From Hyposmocoma kahamanoa (lineage: Eukaryota; Arthropoda; Insecta; Lepidoptera; Cosmopterigidae): a stretch of DNA of 64,000 bases. The position numbers and the translations under genes are program-made. The notes beneath the pieces are model-generated. The model was not told the origin of the DNA. It made no database searches and worked only from the letters and a program-made list of their open reading frames with translations. The DNA lies in NCBI RefSeq assembly GCF_003589595.1, contig NW_020654422.1, forward strand, positions 1,724,266-1,788,265, given 5' to 3'. Shown here in pieces: positions 22,111-31,920 of this stretch. The first letter of the stretch is position 1. The number at the start of each line of letters is the position of its first letter.

Positions 22111-23163
22111 GACACAATACATATGTAATCAACAAACCATCGTCACCATGACAACCAGAAAAGAAAACACAAAATGTCCAATGGAGTCCGTAACAGTCCC
22201 ATTGTCTCCAAGAAGTCAGAATGTGATGAGGGGATCCCATGGAACTTGAAAGGAGCCGATAAGCAAACTTTTGAGACCGTTTTTTTTTTCAATCAAAAAG
22301 TTATTACCCTTTATGTTTGGAGCCCCGAAACTAACTCTGTATCTTTACTCTCTCTTCTTTACTCTGTGTCTTGTGACATTGAGAGATACGCATATCCACA
22401 GAACATGTAATAAAAGTTTATAAACATATCTACTACTACATTGTCTGTTATGAAACAAAAATAACTTTGTGATACACTCGCTGCACAACAAAATATCTAC
22501 TGATTAAGTTAATCAAGAATGTTATAGCGAATTACTGAAATATATAATCCTGTACTACAATAAATACTAGAGTAAAGGCGGTATGAGCTCCATCAATGGC
22601 TTCTGATTGGGTCATCAATTGCAACCGCCCCAGGGTGCTAAAGATGCAACTAATAGCTTGCACTTGGCACTCTGGGACAAGTTGTGAACGTCTTGCGTTT
22701 ATATATTATACTATAGATAGATAATTCCGTATATTCACAGTGGTTCCATGTACTCGGTTCCGCATGGAGCAATTGTAACATTAACATGTCATATTTAATC
22801 CCATTAGTAATATAATGTAATGTAATGTAAAGTAAACTATTTTTACACCTGACTTTTCTTTCACGTCAGATATTTAGAAGTTCATTAACCCCATTTCCAA
22901 GATGGACAAATGTTTTAAAGAGTCCATAAATGCGGAACATGCCGTATTGGAACACTGTGTTACTTTTACTTTTATAAAAAATTTTATCCACTCCCGTCCA
23001 GAATTTGAAAGCTAGATGTTGTCATGCTTTTAAAACTAAAAAGAAATATCAAAATTTTGTAACAAACAATAATTAGGTAAATTTCTAGCTGAATTAAGCA
23101 AGTTGCAGTACGTTGTAATCGCCAAATATGGGCGTTGTTTTTTTGTATGCATTGTTACTTATG
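22111..23163. other. Unassigned stretch
   Basis: About 1 kb. 22194-22225 repeats part of 21880-21920. 22800-22830 has an irregular TAATG repeat. No gene signal. Confidence 0.4.
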
Positions 23164-23660
23164 AACCGACGAAGAGAAATAAGGAAGTTCTCAATTTGAC
23201 TTAATTTTTTTTGCGTGTATGTTACGCGATTACTGAGAACCTTAAATTGGCGTCCATATAACTCGATTTTCGATTTTCACCGGCTTGCTTAAAATTTTCC
23301 ATTTCCGTATGTCAAATACTACATTTTGTGCTAAATTTTAAGTGTAAAATAAGTTAACCAGTGAAATGAAGTGTACTAGGACCTCGTGTGTTAATAAGTT
23401 TTGTTAAAACATTGTTGAAATGTCGCCAAGGCGCCACTTTTACTTTAGGTAGGTGTTTTTTGTTTTGCTCTGGCGTTACTAACGACAACTTTCTCGCCTC
23501 GCCACTGGTACTTTAGTAGTGGTCACTATTGGTCCCATTTAAATTTGAAGATAATGTTCTACCTCTAAGGGTGGCAAATTAAAGAATGAATGAACGGTTT
23601 ATTCATCCACTTTGCGTTAACCGATTAGTATAAAACTTGGCAGATAGACGTAATTCCAAT
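23164..23660 (+). repeat. 'ACCGACTTC' repeat, diverged copy 5
   Basis: GAACCGACGAAGAGAAATAA leads in, and TGTTACGCGATTACTGAG and CTACCTCTAAGGGTGGC match the family. It ends near GACGTAATTCCAATAAAAAT. Diverged and probably interrupted. Confidence 0.45.
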
Positions 23661-23733
23661 AAAAATTAAATTCTGCTAATTTTCTTGAAACCGCTGGCCG
23701 TTGTAATTCCATCGAGACTCCATTTTTTTTAAA

Positions 23734-23780
23734 CGCACACATCAACATAGCCCCGCACTAGTAAAGCTACCATGGAAATT
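23734..23780 (-). repeat. SINE-C 3'-end fragment
   Basis: AACGCACACATCAACATAGC then CCCGCACTAGTAAAG is the reverse of the SINE-C 3' end. Confidence 0.65.
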
Positions 23781-23860
23781 ACTACGCATATCCTAATTTT
23801 TATCTCATTTAATCAGCAATTTAGGCTTCAAATTAAAGTTATATAAGATTAGTGCACTAC

Positions 23861-24025
23861 TGGTCGTATTCTAGAACTCTACTCGATGCTCAAGTCAGGA
23901 TTGCAATGGAAACACAAGCACTGGAAATACGACCCTAATGGCAGGAACTTGAGTATGATTTCGAGTGCTTTAAACCATACTCAAATCCTGACTTGAGCAT
24001 TGAGTAGAGTTCTAGAATACGACCC
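23861..24025 (-). mobile_element. 165-bp MITE (GGGTCGTATTCTAGAACTC ends), copy 1
   Basis: Inverted termini GGTCGTATTCTAGAACTCTA and GAGTTCTAGAATACGACCC, with arms of about 43 bp containing GCTCAAGTCAGGATT. TAA follows the right end, while the left duplication is not preserved. The same 165-bp element, inverted, is at 49954-50118. Confidence 0.85.
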
Positions 24026-24217
24026 TAAGTCATCAATGTGCCAGCGATAAGCCACTAATCTCAACTTTTAGCAGAATACCAAGCGTACAAAATTCAGCCA
24101 TGACACTCTATCAGCACACATTTAAAATTGGCAGACTTGGGACCCTGATGAAGGAAATGGCAGACAGACGAGAGGAAGTCCTCAACAGTGTACAGCCGCA
24201 ACAGCAGCAGCTATGTT

Positions 24218-24515
24218 TAGTAGGAGTTGAACTGTGAAAGAGTTCGTCCATTGTAGTACTGCCACCGTACCTATTTCTGCCGCCAAATAGTAATACTTAT
24301 GTGAATTACTGTGTTCCGGTTTTGATGGGTAAGGGTGCTGGTAAATTACAGGCACATGGGGCTCTTATCTCAGAGTGACTGCCGCAGTGGTAGTGCCCCT
24401 AAGATCTTTGCAATTTAAAGCTCTCAGTGGCGCTGTACCTGTTACGGACAGAGGCGAGTAGTTTACCATCAAGCGCACGACTTGTTCCTGTCACTTGATG
24501 TTATATAAAAAAAAA
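24218..24515 (+). repeat. SINE-A copy 13
   Basis: Begins TAGTAGGAGTTGAACTGTG (diverged 5' end) and ends CTTGATGTTATATAAAAAAAA. Confidence 0.85.
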
Positions 24516-24744
24516 GCTTTTTGACCATATGCGTTTTAGTTATAGCTGAAATTGTTTTTTGTAAAAATATTACAATTATTACGGAGTCAACACACTTATC
24601 GACAAGGAATTGCATTAAACCAGTCATAACAAGCTTTATATCCATGTACTAAGAGTTTATGGGGTTGCTGTCAAGATTTTTAATTAAGAAGTGTTTATAC
24701 AATCTCAAATGGATTTGGTTGATTCGCATTATAGTGAAAGTGAT

Positions 24745-25110
24745 GAATCAATCACTTTGAAGCAAAATGTGTAGTAAAATACATACACACAAATGAGTAG
24801 AAAAACACGGATAAACATGATTCCTAAAAATTTTCAAGATATTCAAAAACAAACTTACCTTGAAGTTTTACAAGATAACCGCTGTATTCAATACATACTT
24901 TACACAATGGTTTTTTTTTTAATATCAACCGAACTAAATAGAACACGTACACGTACACATTATACATTTTTGAAATGGCTTTAACTTCGTTTGTAAAGAT
25001 TAAATTCTGAAATAAAGCCAGTGTCCCTGTCGCTCGACCCAAGCAAAATGAACCGTATTAGTACGGGGAACAATTTGAATTCGAGCGTAGGTAGTATCAA
25101 CTCTGAGGAC
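24745..25110 (-). repeat. Diverged direct repeat F, copy 1, with splice-donor-like motif
   Basis: Aligns with 53830-54210 through shared words GATTCCTAAAAATTTTCA, ATTCAATACATACTTTAC, CATTTTTGAAATGGCT, AAATTCTGAAATAAAGCCA and GTGTCCCT. On the minus strand, CAAG|GTAAGT (GT at 24857-24858) is a strong 5' splice-donor match, and copy 2 keeps GAG|GTAAGT at the aligned place. It could be a duplicated non-coding exon or an unrecognised element. The reading frames are not conserved between copies. Confidence 0.5.
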
Positions 25111-25589
25111 TATGTCGCACGAGTTAAACTACATTAAGTTATATGGTCTCCTGGAATTAAGCTAAACTTGCCACCGATGGGTGCACCTGCAGTTGCTTTT
25201 CGATATTGAGTTCTATTTTAAGGCTCTTAATATTTTTACGTCTTTACGTAAGTTTCAACTTTCACTGGCAATTTTGAGTTTGTATACATCTAGCTGTAGC
25301 CCATTGTACATTCCGCTGATCTGGATACGGCTCTCCAAAGCTTTATACTGTAATCCACGCTAGCAATAAATACGGGCTGGGGATTTCATATGTTAGTGAA
25401 GCTCAGTTTTGTGACTTTTTTGCGGTACAATTTCTTATTTTTAATACACTGTTGAATCTTCTTTTCGTATTTTTTCTATTCTGTCATACATTAGCTTACT
25501 CTAATAAACTTACAGTGCTGTTCTGTATTGTCATGGATTTTTTTTCAATTTAATAGACTTGCTCTTGACCGCTACATAGCTCTGGAGCA
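25111..25589. other. Unassigned stretch
   Basis: No feature recognised. The open frame at 25181-25363 has no recognisable motif. Confidence 0.35.
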
Positions 25590-25940
25590 AAGATAGAATC
25601 TACGATGGAACGAGTTCGCCCAGAAGATGCCTATTCCGTCACATCTTTAAGATACTCGAGTTGTATGAGCTCGGAAACACAGTCGCAGGCAGGAAGTTTC
25701 ATTCCTGGGCTGTGCGAATAATAAAAGATGATGAATAGCGCTTAGTACGCCTGAATGGAATATTAACCAAGTAAGGATGATATCCCGCAGTACGTATGGA
25801 TGTCCGATGGTAAAAGGGGGCGGGCGGGATGAGCTGATGGAGCTCATGGGCACACTCACCGATATATTCTGAAGTAAGATAGGAGCTTATCGTCGCCGTA
25901 TAAGTCTCCTGGCTCTGCGTTCAATCAAGAATACATTCGT
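25590..25940. repeat. LINE-associated repeat fragment
   Basis: GATGGAACGAGTTCGCCCAG then AAGATGCCTATTCCGTC, followed by GTATGAGCTCGGAAACACAG and GGTAAAAGGGGGCGGGCGGG, matches a dispersed lepidopteran repeat from memory. Orientation and family are unclear. Confidence 0.4.
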
Positions 25941-25974
25941 TTCATTCATTCTATTACTAGATGTCGTGACTAGG

Positions 25975-26038
25975 CGATTAAAGCTCTGATTGGCACTGCA
26001 ACGGTCATAGGCAAAGGTGTGTCGCTAACCACCAGGCT
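25975..26038 (+). repeat. SINE-A fragment (copy 28)
   Basis: GATTAAAGCTCTGATTGGCA followed by CTGCAACGGTCATAGGCAAAG matches the SINE-A 3' block only. Confidence 0.7.
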
Positions 26039-26073
26039 TCTGTCTATGCTTGTGGATAAAATATACTCAGAGA

Positions 26074-26289
26074 TAGTATAACGCTCTGCATGTGCAATAC
26101 AACGCGTTCAGGGTGCTGCTGAGGCTGCCTCGCTGCTGTAGCGCGTTAGGGATGTTTGCGGAGCAGCGGGTAGACAGTTTCCACACCACAATGCGCAAGC
26201 ACTGCACATCTCTGGTGCGCGAAATACGTGTTGGTAACAGCAGACTCGGCTGCCCGTATCTTAATAATTGCGGCAGGGTTCATATACCT
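26074..26289 (+). pseudogene. LINE ORF2 C-terminal relic (YNAFRVLLRLPR type)
   Basis: The plus-strand frame after an in-frame TAG reads YNALHVQYNAFRVLLRLPRC then CSALGMFAEQRVDSFHTTMR and GNSRLGCPYLNNCGRVHIP. I recognise this as the C-terminal tail of a lepidopteran LINE reverse transcriptase ('YNNAFRvLLrLPR.CSAs.MFAEa..D.F...MRKr'). A second relic of the same segment is at 37195-37395 (minus). Its 3' end is interrupted by element D, whose target duplication lies at 26276-26289. No palm motifs. Confidence 0.7.
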
Positions 26290-26464
26290 GTCGTGGTGAA
26301 TGTTCACTGATCCCACGGCGCCGACTCAACCGGCGAGAGGGAAACCCGGGGCGGTTTTAGTGGGGTAGGCCCTCCAGTCTGGAGGGAGAGTCCCCACATA
26401 ACCCCTGAGTCTCCCTGGGCTCAGGGGTATCCATAAAGATTTCCCCCCGTAAAAAAAAAAAAAA
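26290..26464 (+). mobile_element. Poly(A) element D, copy 1, with 14-bp target duplication
   Basis: Starts GTCGTGGTGAATGTTCACTG and ends CCCCCCGT plus A14. It is flanked by a perfect 14-bp repeat GGGTTCATATACCT (26276-26289 and 26465-26478), the signature of target-primed retroposition. The RNA could form stem-loops: CCCTCCAG/CTGGAGGG near 26370 and CCCCTGAG/CTCAGGGG near 26402-26427. Two further copies at 30824 and 40061 begin within about 10 bases of the same point. It may be a SINE or a LINE 3' untranslated region. Confidence 0.85.
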
Positions 26465-26521
26465 GGGTTCATATACCTACATCATTTTAATATTACTAAG
26501 TCATTGAAGGTTTTAATTTTA

Positions 26522-26702
26522 ACACACACTCTGCATAGCGAGTGCCATGGACACACACATAGACAAACACAAATTACTCTCAAAGTCACGAGAGAATAAA
26601 TGCAGGCCATATAAATATTTTCTCCCGGCCTGAGAATCGAACCTGGAATCTTTGCGTGGCAGACCAGCAAGGTAACCGTTCGGCCACGGAGTGTGTTAAT
26701 TA
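26522..26702 (-). repeat. SINE-C copy 2 with complete tRNA-like head
   Basis: The reverse strand reads GTGGCCGAACGGTTACCTTG (A box), then CACGCAAAGATTCCAGGTTCG with ATTCTC (B box), then body and 3' end. This is the best-preserved tRNA-derived promoter in the window. The TGGCCGA-GGTTA A box is of the Ser/Leu-like type. Confidence 0.85.
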
Positions 26703-27149
26703 TAATATAATAATTTTGGAGCATACGTTGAAATTTTGATTTAAATTATTTAATGTGTGAGCAACAGCAGATTAAATTTAACTGCAAAAACGATGTTATT
26801 CTTATTTTATTCGTGTAATTGTAAATGTATAAAAATAGGGTAAGAAACTATGTATAAACTAATACCAGTGATCCAAAATGGTAGAAATAAAATAGTTTAT
26901 TATATTATTATATTTTATTATGTACGTATATGTTGAAATTTTAATTTCCAATTATTCTTTAACTGTGGTCATTCAACGGTATCTCTTACAACTTGTTCCT
27001 CATTCGGTGAACCATCGGCAGCCAGTGGTTTTATTTCGATACTCAATCGACTGGTAATGGTGATTGGTTCCCATATGCCTAATGAGTTTATATTTTATCC
27101 TTTTACTTTGTTGCTACTGCAAATATAGTACTACATTGTTTAATAGCGC
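26703..27149. other. Unassigned AT-rich stretch
   Basis: Nothing recognised. Confidence 0.35.
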
Positions 27150-27290
27150 TCGCTCCTTGCTGTTACCAATCAACCAGACCCGCGGAAACACTTCCATTTA
27201 TGATTATTTGAATTCGTTTCAAGTTCTTAGGATTTTGCGATTGGTATACATTGAATGAAATGAAACTATTTTTTTAGAATCTGTATTGTT
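27150..27290 (+). repeat. Repeat family E, copy 2
   Basis: CGCTCGCTCCTTGCTGTTAC, GTTCTTAGGATTTTGCGATT and AATGAAACTATTTTTTTAG match the copy at 33770-33950. Confidence 0.5.
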
Positions 27291-27298
27291 TATATTTG

Positions 27299-27745
27299 TT
27301 AACTGACTTCAAAAAAAGGAGGAGGTTCTGAATTGGACTGTATGTTTTTTTTGTATGTATGTTACGCGATAACTCCGGTATTTGAGAACCGATTTTCATG
27401 ATTCTTTTTTTTATTGGTAAGAGGGTACCTCCGTAGTGGTACCATTTAATTTTGAAGAAAATCATCCACCTCTAAGTGTGGTTGTTCACGCATGAAGATT
27501 CATTTTTATAAATAGCGCCTAAATTATTAATTATTTGAATTATTGATTTTGCTATTCTCCAATTCAAGGCGTTTTTCTCTCTCAATATACTTTGAGTAGT
27601 GAGAACCGATTTTTATTATCTCCAGTGGCTCCAGAACTAGGGGACGAATTCGGGTTTGCGCACTTTCCGGTAACCGATTTCAATAAAACTTGGTAATTAA
27701 ATGTAAATTCCACGTACTTTTGAGGTCGGTTTTTTTAGTACTCCG
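27299..27745 (+). repeat. 'ACCGACTTC' repeat family, copy 6
   Basis: From TAACTGACTTCAAAAAAAGG to CACGTACTTTTGAGGTCGG. Includes TACGCGATAACTCCGGTATT and GATTCATTTTTATAAATAGC, the same arrangement as 17504-17955. Confidence 0.7.
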
Positions 27746-27784
27746 TACTGAGATTATTTTATAAGCAGTCATCTGTGTATATAG

Positions 27785-27895
27785 ACCTAAAGGGCCAGAA
27801 ACGTTAGTATATTTGCAAAAAAAAGATACAAATATAGCTATTTGATTTACATCCGAAAAAAATAGTTTCATTTCCCAATAATAGTTATATACACT
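27785..27895 (-). repeat. Repeat family E, copy 3
   Basis: AAAGGGCCAGAAACGTTAG and CCGAAAAAAATAGTTTCATT are the reverse of the 2080-2170 segment. Confidence 0.55.
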
Positions 27896-28045
27896 GAATA
27901 ATTAGCATTCAGTAACCTATTCATTGTAAATTGTTCAAATATGAAGTTTTTTGACAGCGTATGTATAGTAATTCATTAAATCATGTTAGGGCTAATAAAA
28001 ATACTGCCTATTTTGTAAATCCATTTTATATCTCGTATCTTTAGG

Positions 28046-28273
28046 ATTTTTTTTATGACACCAAGTGACAGGACGAATAAATCGTGCGCCTGGTGTTAAG
28101 CGACATACCCGTCCATAGCAGTTGCAGTGCCACTCAGAGCTTTAAATCGCAAAGATCTAAGGGAAACTGGCACTGTGCCTGTCACCCTGAGACATAAGTT
28201 GATAAGTCCCATGTGCCTGTGATTTCACTGTACTTCCCTGGACGAACTTTTTCAGAAGGAGCTCTACTGCTAC
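28046..28273 (-). repeat. SINE-A copy 14, internally deleted
   Basis: The tail TTTTTTTTATGACACCAAG and 5' end GGAGCTCTACTGCTACT are both present. The GCACCCTTACC...GGTAAGGTGGCA centre is gone (join at TTTCACTGTACTTCCCTGG). Confidence 0.85.
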
Positions 28274-28275
28274 TT

Positions 28276-28590
28276 AAATTTCTTCTACTAAATTAAGCTT
28301 TTGTTTAATAAGAATGCCTCATAAATGTAGAGCGATGGTAGAGATGAGATCTTCAGTCCATTAAGTAAGGTATACGCCACTCTTCGCGGACTGATGCCAA
28401 ATATTGGCCCTGACATATTTCTTTCGGACTTGCAACAATAGCATATGCATTGCCGCATCATTTCCCCAGAGTAACAGCCCGTATCGCAAACTAGAGGCAA
28501 GATACGTGTGGTATGTACAAAGGGCCGTTCTTTGTGGTTTTATTAACAACACATTCGCTAAGTGCAATAAGTATTTAATCATGACATTTT
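28276..28590 (-). pseudogene. Jockey-type LINE ORF2 C-terminal relic
   Basis: The minus-strand frame reads TYHTYLASSLRYGLLLWGND, then LLLQVRKKYVRANI, and after a frameshift GLKISSLPSLYIYEAFLL. This is the well-known region after the RT palm of jockey/CR1-type LINEs ('yhayl.S.LrYGi..WGn...qKr.lR.i...LtlpslYi.E'). One frameshift near 28390-28410 separates the two parts. It is dead and lacks the catalytic motifs. Confidence 0.75.
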
Positions 28591-28690
28591 TACTACTACG
28601 ATATTATTATTTTTTTAGTAATACATTTACAATTAGTTACAATTAGTTTGCTATTGTTATTAAATGATTATTGAAATAATATAGCACAGC

Positions 28691-28764
28691 AAGGTAAGGG
28701 TGCTGGTGAAATTACAGGCACTTGAGACTAATCAACTTATGTCCCAGTGCGACAGGTGCAGTGG
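28691..28764 (+). repeat. SINE-A copy 15, middle fragment
   Basis: AAGGTAAGGGTGCTGGTGAA through CAACTTATGTCCC and AGGTGCAGTGG. Both ends are missing. Confidence 0.8.
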
Positions 28765-28893
28765 AAAATGTATTCATATATATTCATGCCAGAAAAAAAG
28801 GATTTCTATTAATAGAATAGAATAGAAAGCAGCAATTTTTTGAAATATTTGCTAATTCTCAAACATATTTATTAAAAGTAATAAAATATTAAT

Positions 28894-29229
28894 TAAATTT
28901 TTATTGAATTGATGTTCAATTTTTTTTTTGTGAAATTATTTAATTAGTTTGTTACAATTATTAATACAAAGACTGAACACTCAGAAAAAATTCCTTGGAT
29001 CTGGTCGGATTCGAACCGACGTCTTCTTGCATACCGTGACAGACGCTTTACCAACTAAGCCACGGAACGAACCAACGGACCTCACGAATTTTTCTAAGTG
29101 CTTGCGTCGTGTCTTTATATTTGGTTTTTCAACGACTTTTTAGTCGTAGCGACATCTATGATAAATCTATGAAAGATTTATCACCCAGTTAGTACCTTTA
29201 CAGCTACCAGTCCTGGCGAGAGATGTCGA
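28894..29229 (-). repeat. SINE-B copy 6, full length
   Basis: Minus-strand copy running tail (TTTTTATTGAATTGATGTTC), B box (GGATTCGAACCGACG), A box (ACCAACTAAGCCACGG), and body (CTCACGAATTTTTCTAAG...CGACTTTTTAGTCGTAGC) ending GGCGAGAGATGTCG. On the reverse strand the tRNA-like part follows about 150 bp of unrelated leader, which is unusual for a SINE. Confidence 0.85.
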
Positions 29230-30429
29230 TTTTCAAAGATCGAACAAGCACAAAGAAAAAATCACAGCACAGCACAGCACATCTAATGATAAGATATTTA
29301 TTTAATCTATAAAAGATGGTTTAGTACTTATTTAAACTATAGTAGGCTCAATTTGAAGTATGTTTACTAAGCATATATTTTACTTAATTACCTATCTCTC
29401 ATTGTTTCATTTCCTGTGTTTAAGATGTGCGTGTTGTTGGTTAAGCTGTATGTGTAAATATTTTTTCTTTTTTTCCCTGAATTGGCACGTGTACCTGTGA
29501 TCTCTCAATGTGTAAAATAATACGCTGTTTACATTTCAATAATAATGTTTTACTAGAAAGTAAGCAAGCAGAAGCTTACTAAAACCTTAATAACTTACTT
29601 TTTGTGCTACTTGCAAAGATTTGTAATTAGCACTTTCAATTTTAATTCTTCCAAAAATCAATAAAGAAATAAATTATATAGTATGTGAGTGACTTCCAAC
29701 TTAAGTAATCAAGAGTAATGTCTAAAACTTCCCCTAACCAACTTGAATCATACTTAGTCTATGTATATGTATATTTATTCACTGTTAAGTTCTTAATTGT
29801 GGCAGATAGAATTGTTTAAGTTTTGTGTTATCTAAATTTGCTACGAAGTTATTTAGGTAATTGTTAGTTAGGTTAGGTTAGTTAGGTTATTTAACAGTAT
29901 CACTTAATTATTTAAAGTTTGTTATAAGAGCGATGTTAGCTCAGTGGGAAACGTACCTTCTCAAATATGAGATTGACTGTTGTGATGTACTCTTATTAGT
30001 TCTAACATAAACGCATGAAAAAACACTTTATTTCGCTGTAAAAACTTCACTTTTGTGGTCAGGACAACGAAAAGTTGAAATTGGCATACCATTAAGGAAA
30101 CATGATGCACAAATGTTTGGGTTTCTCTTCGTTTAAAGGCGAATAATGACCACTATATTTCAAACCTAGAAATTTTCGATATTGTATTTTTTTTTTTTTT
30201 TCACAAAATCCGATGTTTTGTTCTTTTTTTCGAATTTAGGTTTTCTTTTCTTTTTTCACAAAATTCGGGGAGCATAATATTAGTAAATAAATATGGCTGT
30301 TTACAAAAATAACAAAAAAATACAGTTGGCATAGTGTTCATTGGAGGTATCGACGTGTTGCTTTATTAAACTAAAAGGGTACAACATTATGTTGGTAGTG
30401 ATAGTAGGTAGCTATTGTATACGTACTAG
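29230..30429. other. Unassigned AT-rich stretch with small repeats
   Basis: Contains CACAGCACAGCACAGCACA (about 29264-29281), a short TTAGG-like run (29866-29891), a tRNA-like A-box scrap TGTTAGCTCAGTGGGAA (about 29940), and at 30224-30360 the minus-strand copy of repeat G (see 56340). No coding signal. Confidence 0.4.
30224..30360 (-). repeat. Repeat G, copy 1
   Basis: GGCTGTTTACAAAAATAAC and GGCATAGTGTTCATTGGAGG match, inverted, CCTCCAATGAACACTAC and TAATGTAAACAGCC near 56365-56425 and the similar segment at 60365-60425. Confidence 0.55.
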
Positions 30430-30560
30430 TGGCAGTTAAGTAGCTGGTATGGCAGCCTGTCGGCGTCAAGACGCCTGGAGGACGCCTCCGGTCGTTGCCA
30501 GGCAACACTGCAACCAATCGATATCGTCCGCTCATTCATGAGCACAGACCCTCATTGAGG
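30430..30560. promoter_or_regulatory. GC-rich patch with X-box-like palindrome (candidate host regulatory DNA)
   Basis: CpG and GC content rise sharply from the surrounding level. At 30494-30506 GTTGCC-A-GGCAAC fits the RFX X-box form GTNRCC(0-3N)RGYAAC. CCAATCGATATCG follows, with a CCAAT word and one mismatch from the DRE TATCGATA. No adjacent gene is visible, so this is only a candidate. Confidence 0.3.
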
Positions 30561-30823
30561 TGACCACACATTCGAGGAAATGGGATAAAAAGAATGGAAT
30601 TAGCGTTTTAAATAATTTATATTAGCGACGGCTTAAATAACTTTCATTCAATAATAAACGTCTGCAATAATAAATGACCACCGTACAAATAACCAGGAGA
30701 CCAACAAATGTCAAAGAAATAGCAACTTTCTTTATTCAGTAAACATTCACCATTTGTTTTGTAATATTTTAGTAAGTATTAAGATTAAATTAGGTCTCTG
30801 TATTGAGTTAGGTTGTGACGATT

Positions 30824-31014
30824 TCCGGGCAGCGTCGTGGTGAATGTTCACCGATCCCACGACGCCGACTCAACCGGCGAGAGGGAAACTCGGGGGGGTT
30901 TTAGTAGGGTAGGCCCTCCAGTCTGGAAGGAGAGTTCCCACAGACTCAGGAGGGAGAGACTCAGGAGTCTCCCTGGGCTTTTCCCCTTTTAAGATCTTCC
31001 CCGCCAAAAAAAAA
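30824..31014 (+). mobile_element. Poly(A) element D, copy 2
   Basis: Starts TTCCGGGCAGCGTCGTGGTG and ends GATCTTCCCCGCC plus A10. The 10-bp flank TTGTGACGAT occurs before 30824 and again after the A run. The 5' stem CGTCGTGG/CCCACGACG and other stem words are conserved. Confidence 0.8.
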
Positions 31015-31018
31015 AGAT

Positions 31019-31260
31019 TGTGACGATGTGACATCCCTACATCGTCATCTCACCTTTTTGTCGCCTTTTCTCCGGTTCCAGGGCAGTTGTTTTTAAATTT
31101 TGAATCGTTCTTTAATTCCTTTGCCTCACCATTCTGTTTTTGCATCGCCACACCCTGCTCGATCGCGGCAGCGAACAGTACTGCTCTAATTTCATTTGCG
31201 TCTAATTTTGATTCTTTTATCAGTTTTAATACCAATCTGTAATAACTACTACTAATCATG
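31019..31260 (-). pseudogene. Unidentified coding-like repeat, copy 2
   Basis: The minus-strand frame ANEIRAVLFAAAIEQGVAMQ then KQNGEAKELKNDSKFKNNCP, GTGEKATKR, stop, DDD resembles the minus reading at 10860-11165. Element D landed at its edge. Family unknown. Confidence 0.4.
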
Positions 31261-31460
31261 TGCTAATTTTAATACCAATCTGTAATACCGCATAACTCGA
31301 CCCTATTGAGTTTGGGACTGTTTATGTTAATCCGTAGTAAGGGACTGTTTTACACTGTTGTACTTGTTTTTATATACCTTTTCATGTCTTGTTACAGCCT
31401 TTTCTCTGCCTTCAACTTTAAAATAAATTTTTGTGGACCTGAAGTTTCCTATTTTATTGC

Positions 31461-31674
31461 CGTGATCCTGGCGGTCTACTCTCATTCTCCGTCTGACGTC
31501 CGTCCGAAAAAATAAATGTCGAATAAGTAATATTCGACCAAATTAAAAGACAACGTCAAGTATGAAGCTTCACTCGCATCATGCGTCTTTTAATTTGGTC
31601 GAGTATTACTTATTTGACAGTTATTTATTCGGACGGATGTCGGACGGAGAATGAGAGTGGACCCCCTGGTCACG
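31461..31674. repeat. Fold-back element with about 90-bp arms
   Basis: The left arm 31461-31551 (CGTGATCCTGGCGGTCTACT to CAAATTAAAAGAC) is repeated inverted at 31585-31674 (GTCTTTTAATTTGGTCG to CCCCTGGTCACG) with several mismatches. The loop is about 33 bp. No flanking duplication found. It could be a MITE or a foldback. Confidence 0.8.
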
Positions 31675-31844
31675 GCGCATAGTGGTTTACAACCTTTTCA
31701 AGTAGATGTCAAAATGTCTCGAAATTGGTAGTCACCCTATCTCGAAAGGCACGTCTATTGCGAGAAATATGGCCGCTAATTGGGCCGACATCGCAAAATT
31801 TTAGTAGTCGATTTTTTGTATTTGACTATAAATAGTGCCGTTTT

Positions 31845-31920
31845 TAACCGACCTAATAAAAGGAGGAGGTTCTCAATTCAACTGTATTTTTTTGTGTGTA
31901 TGTTACTCCGACATTTACGG
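31845..31920 (+). repeat. 'ACCGACTTC' repeat, 5' fragment
   Basis: TTAACCGACCTAATAAAAGG then AGGAGGTTCTCAATTCAACTG. It is cut after TGTTACTCCG. Confidence 0.55.

Noticed and set aside
26625..26700. Possible Ser/Leu-type tRNA gene on the minus strand
   Set aside because: Followed directly by the SINE-C body and 3' end. No variable arm or paired acceptor seen.
29230..30430. Long terminal repeat retrotransposon
   Set aside because: No paired LTRs, primer-binding site, or gag/pol frames found anywhere in the window.
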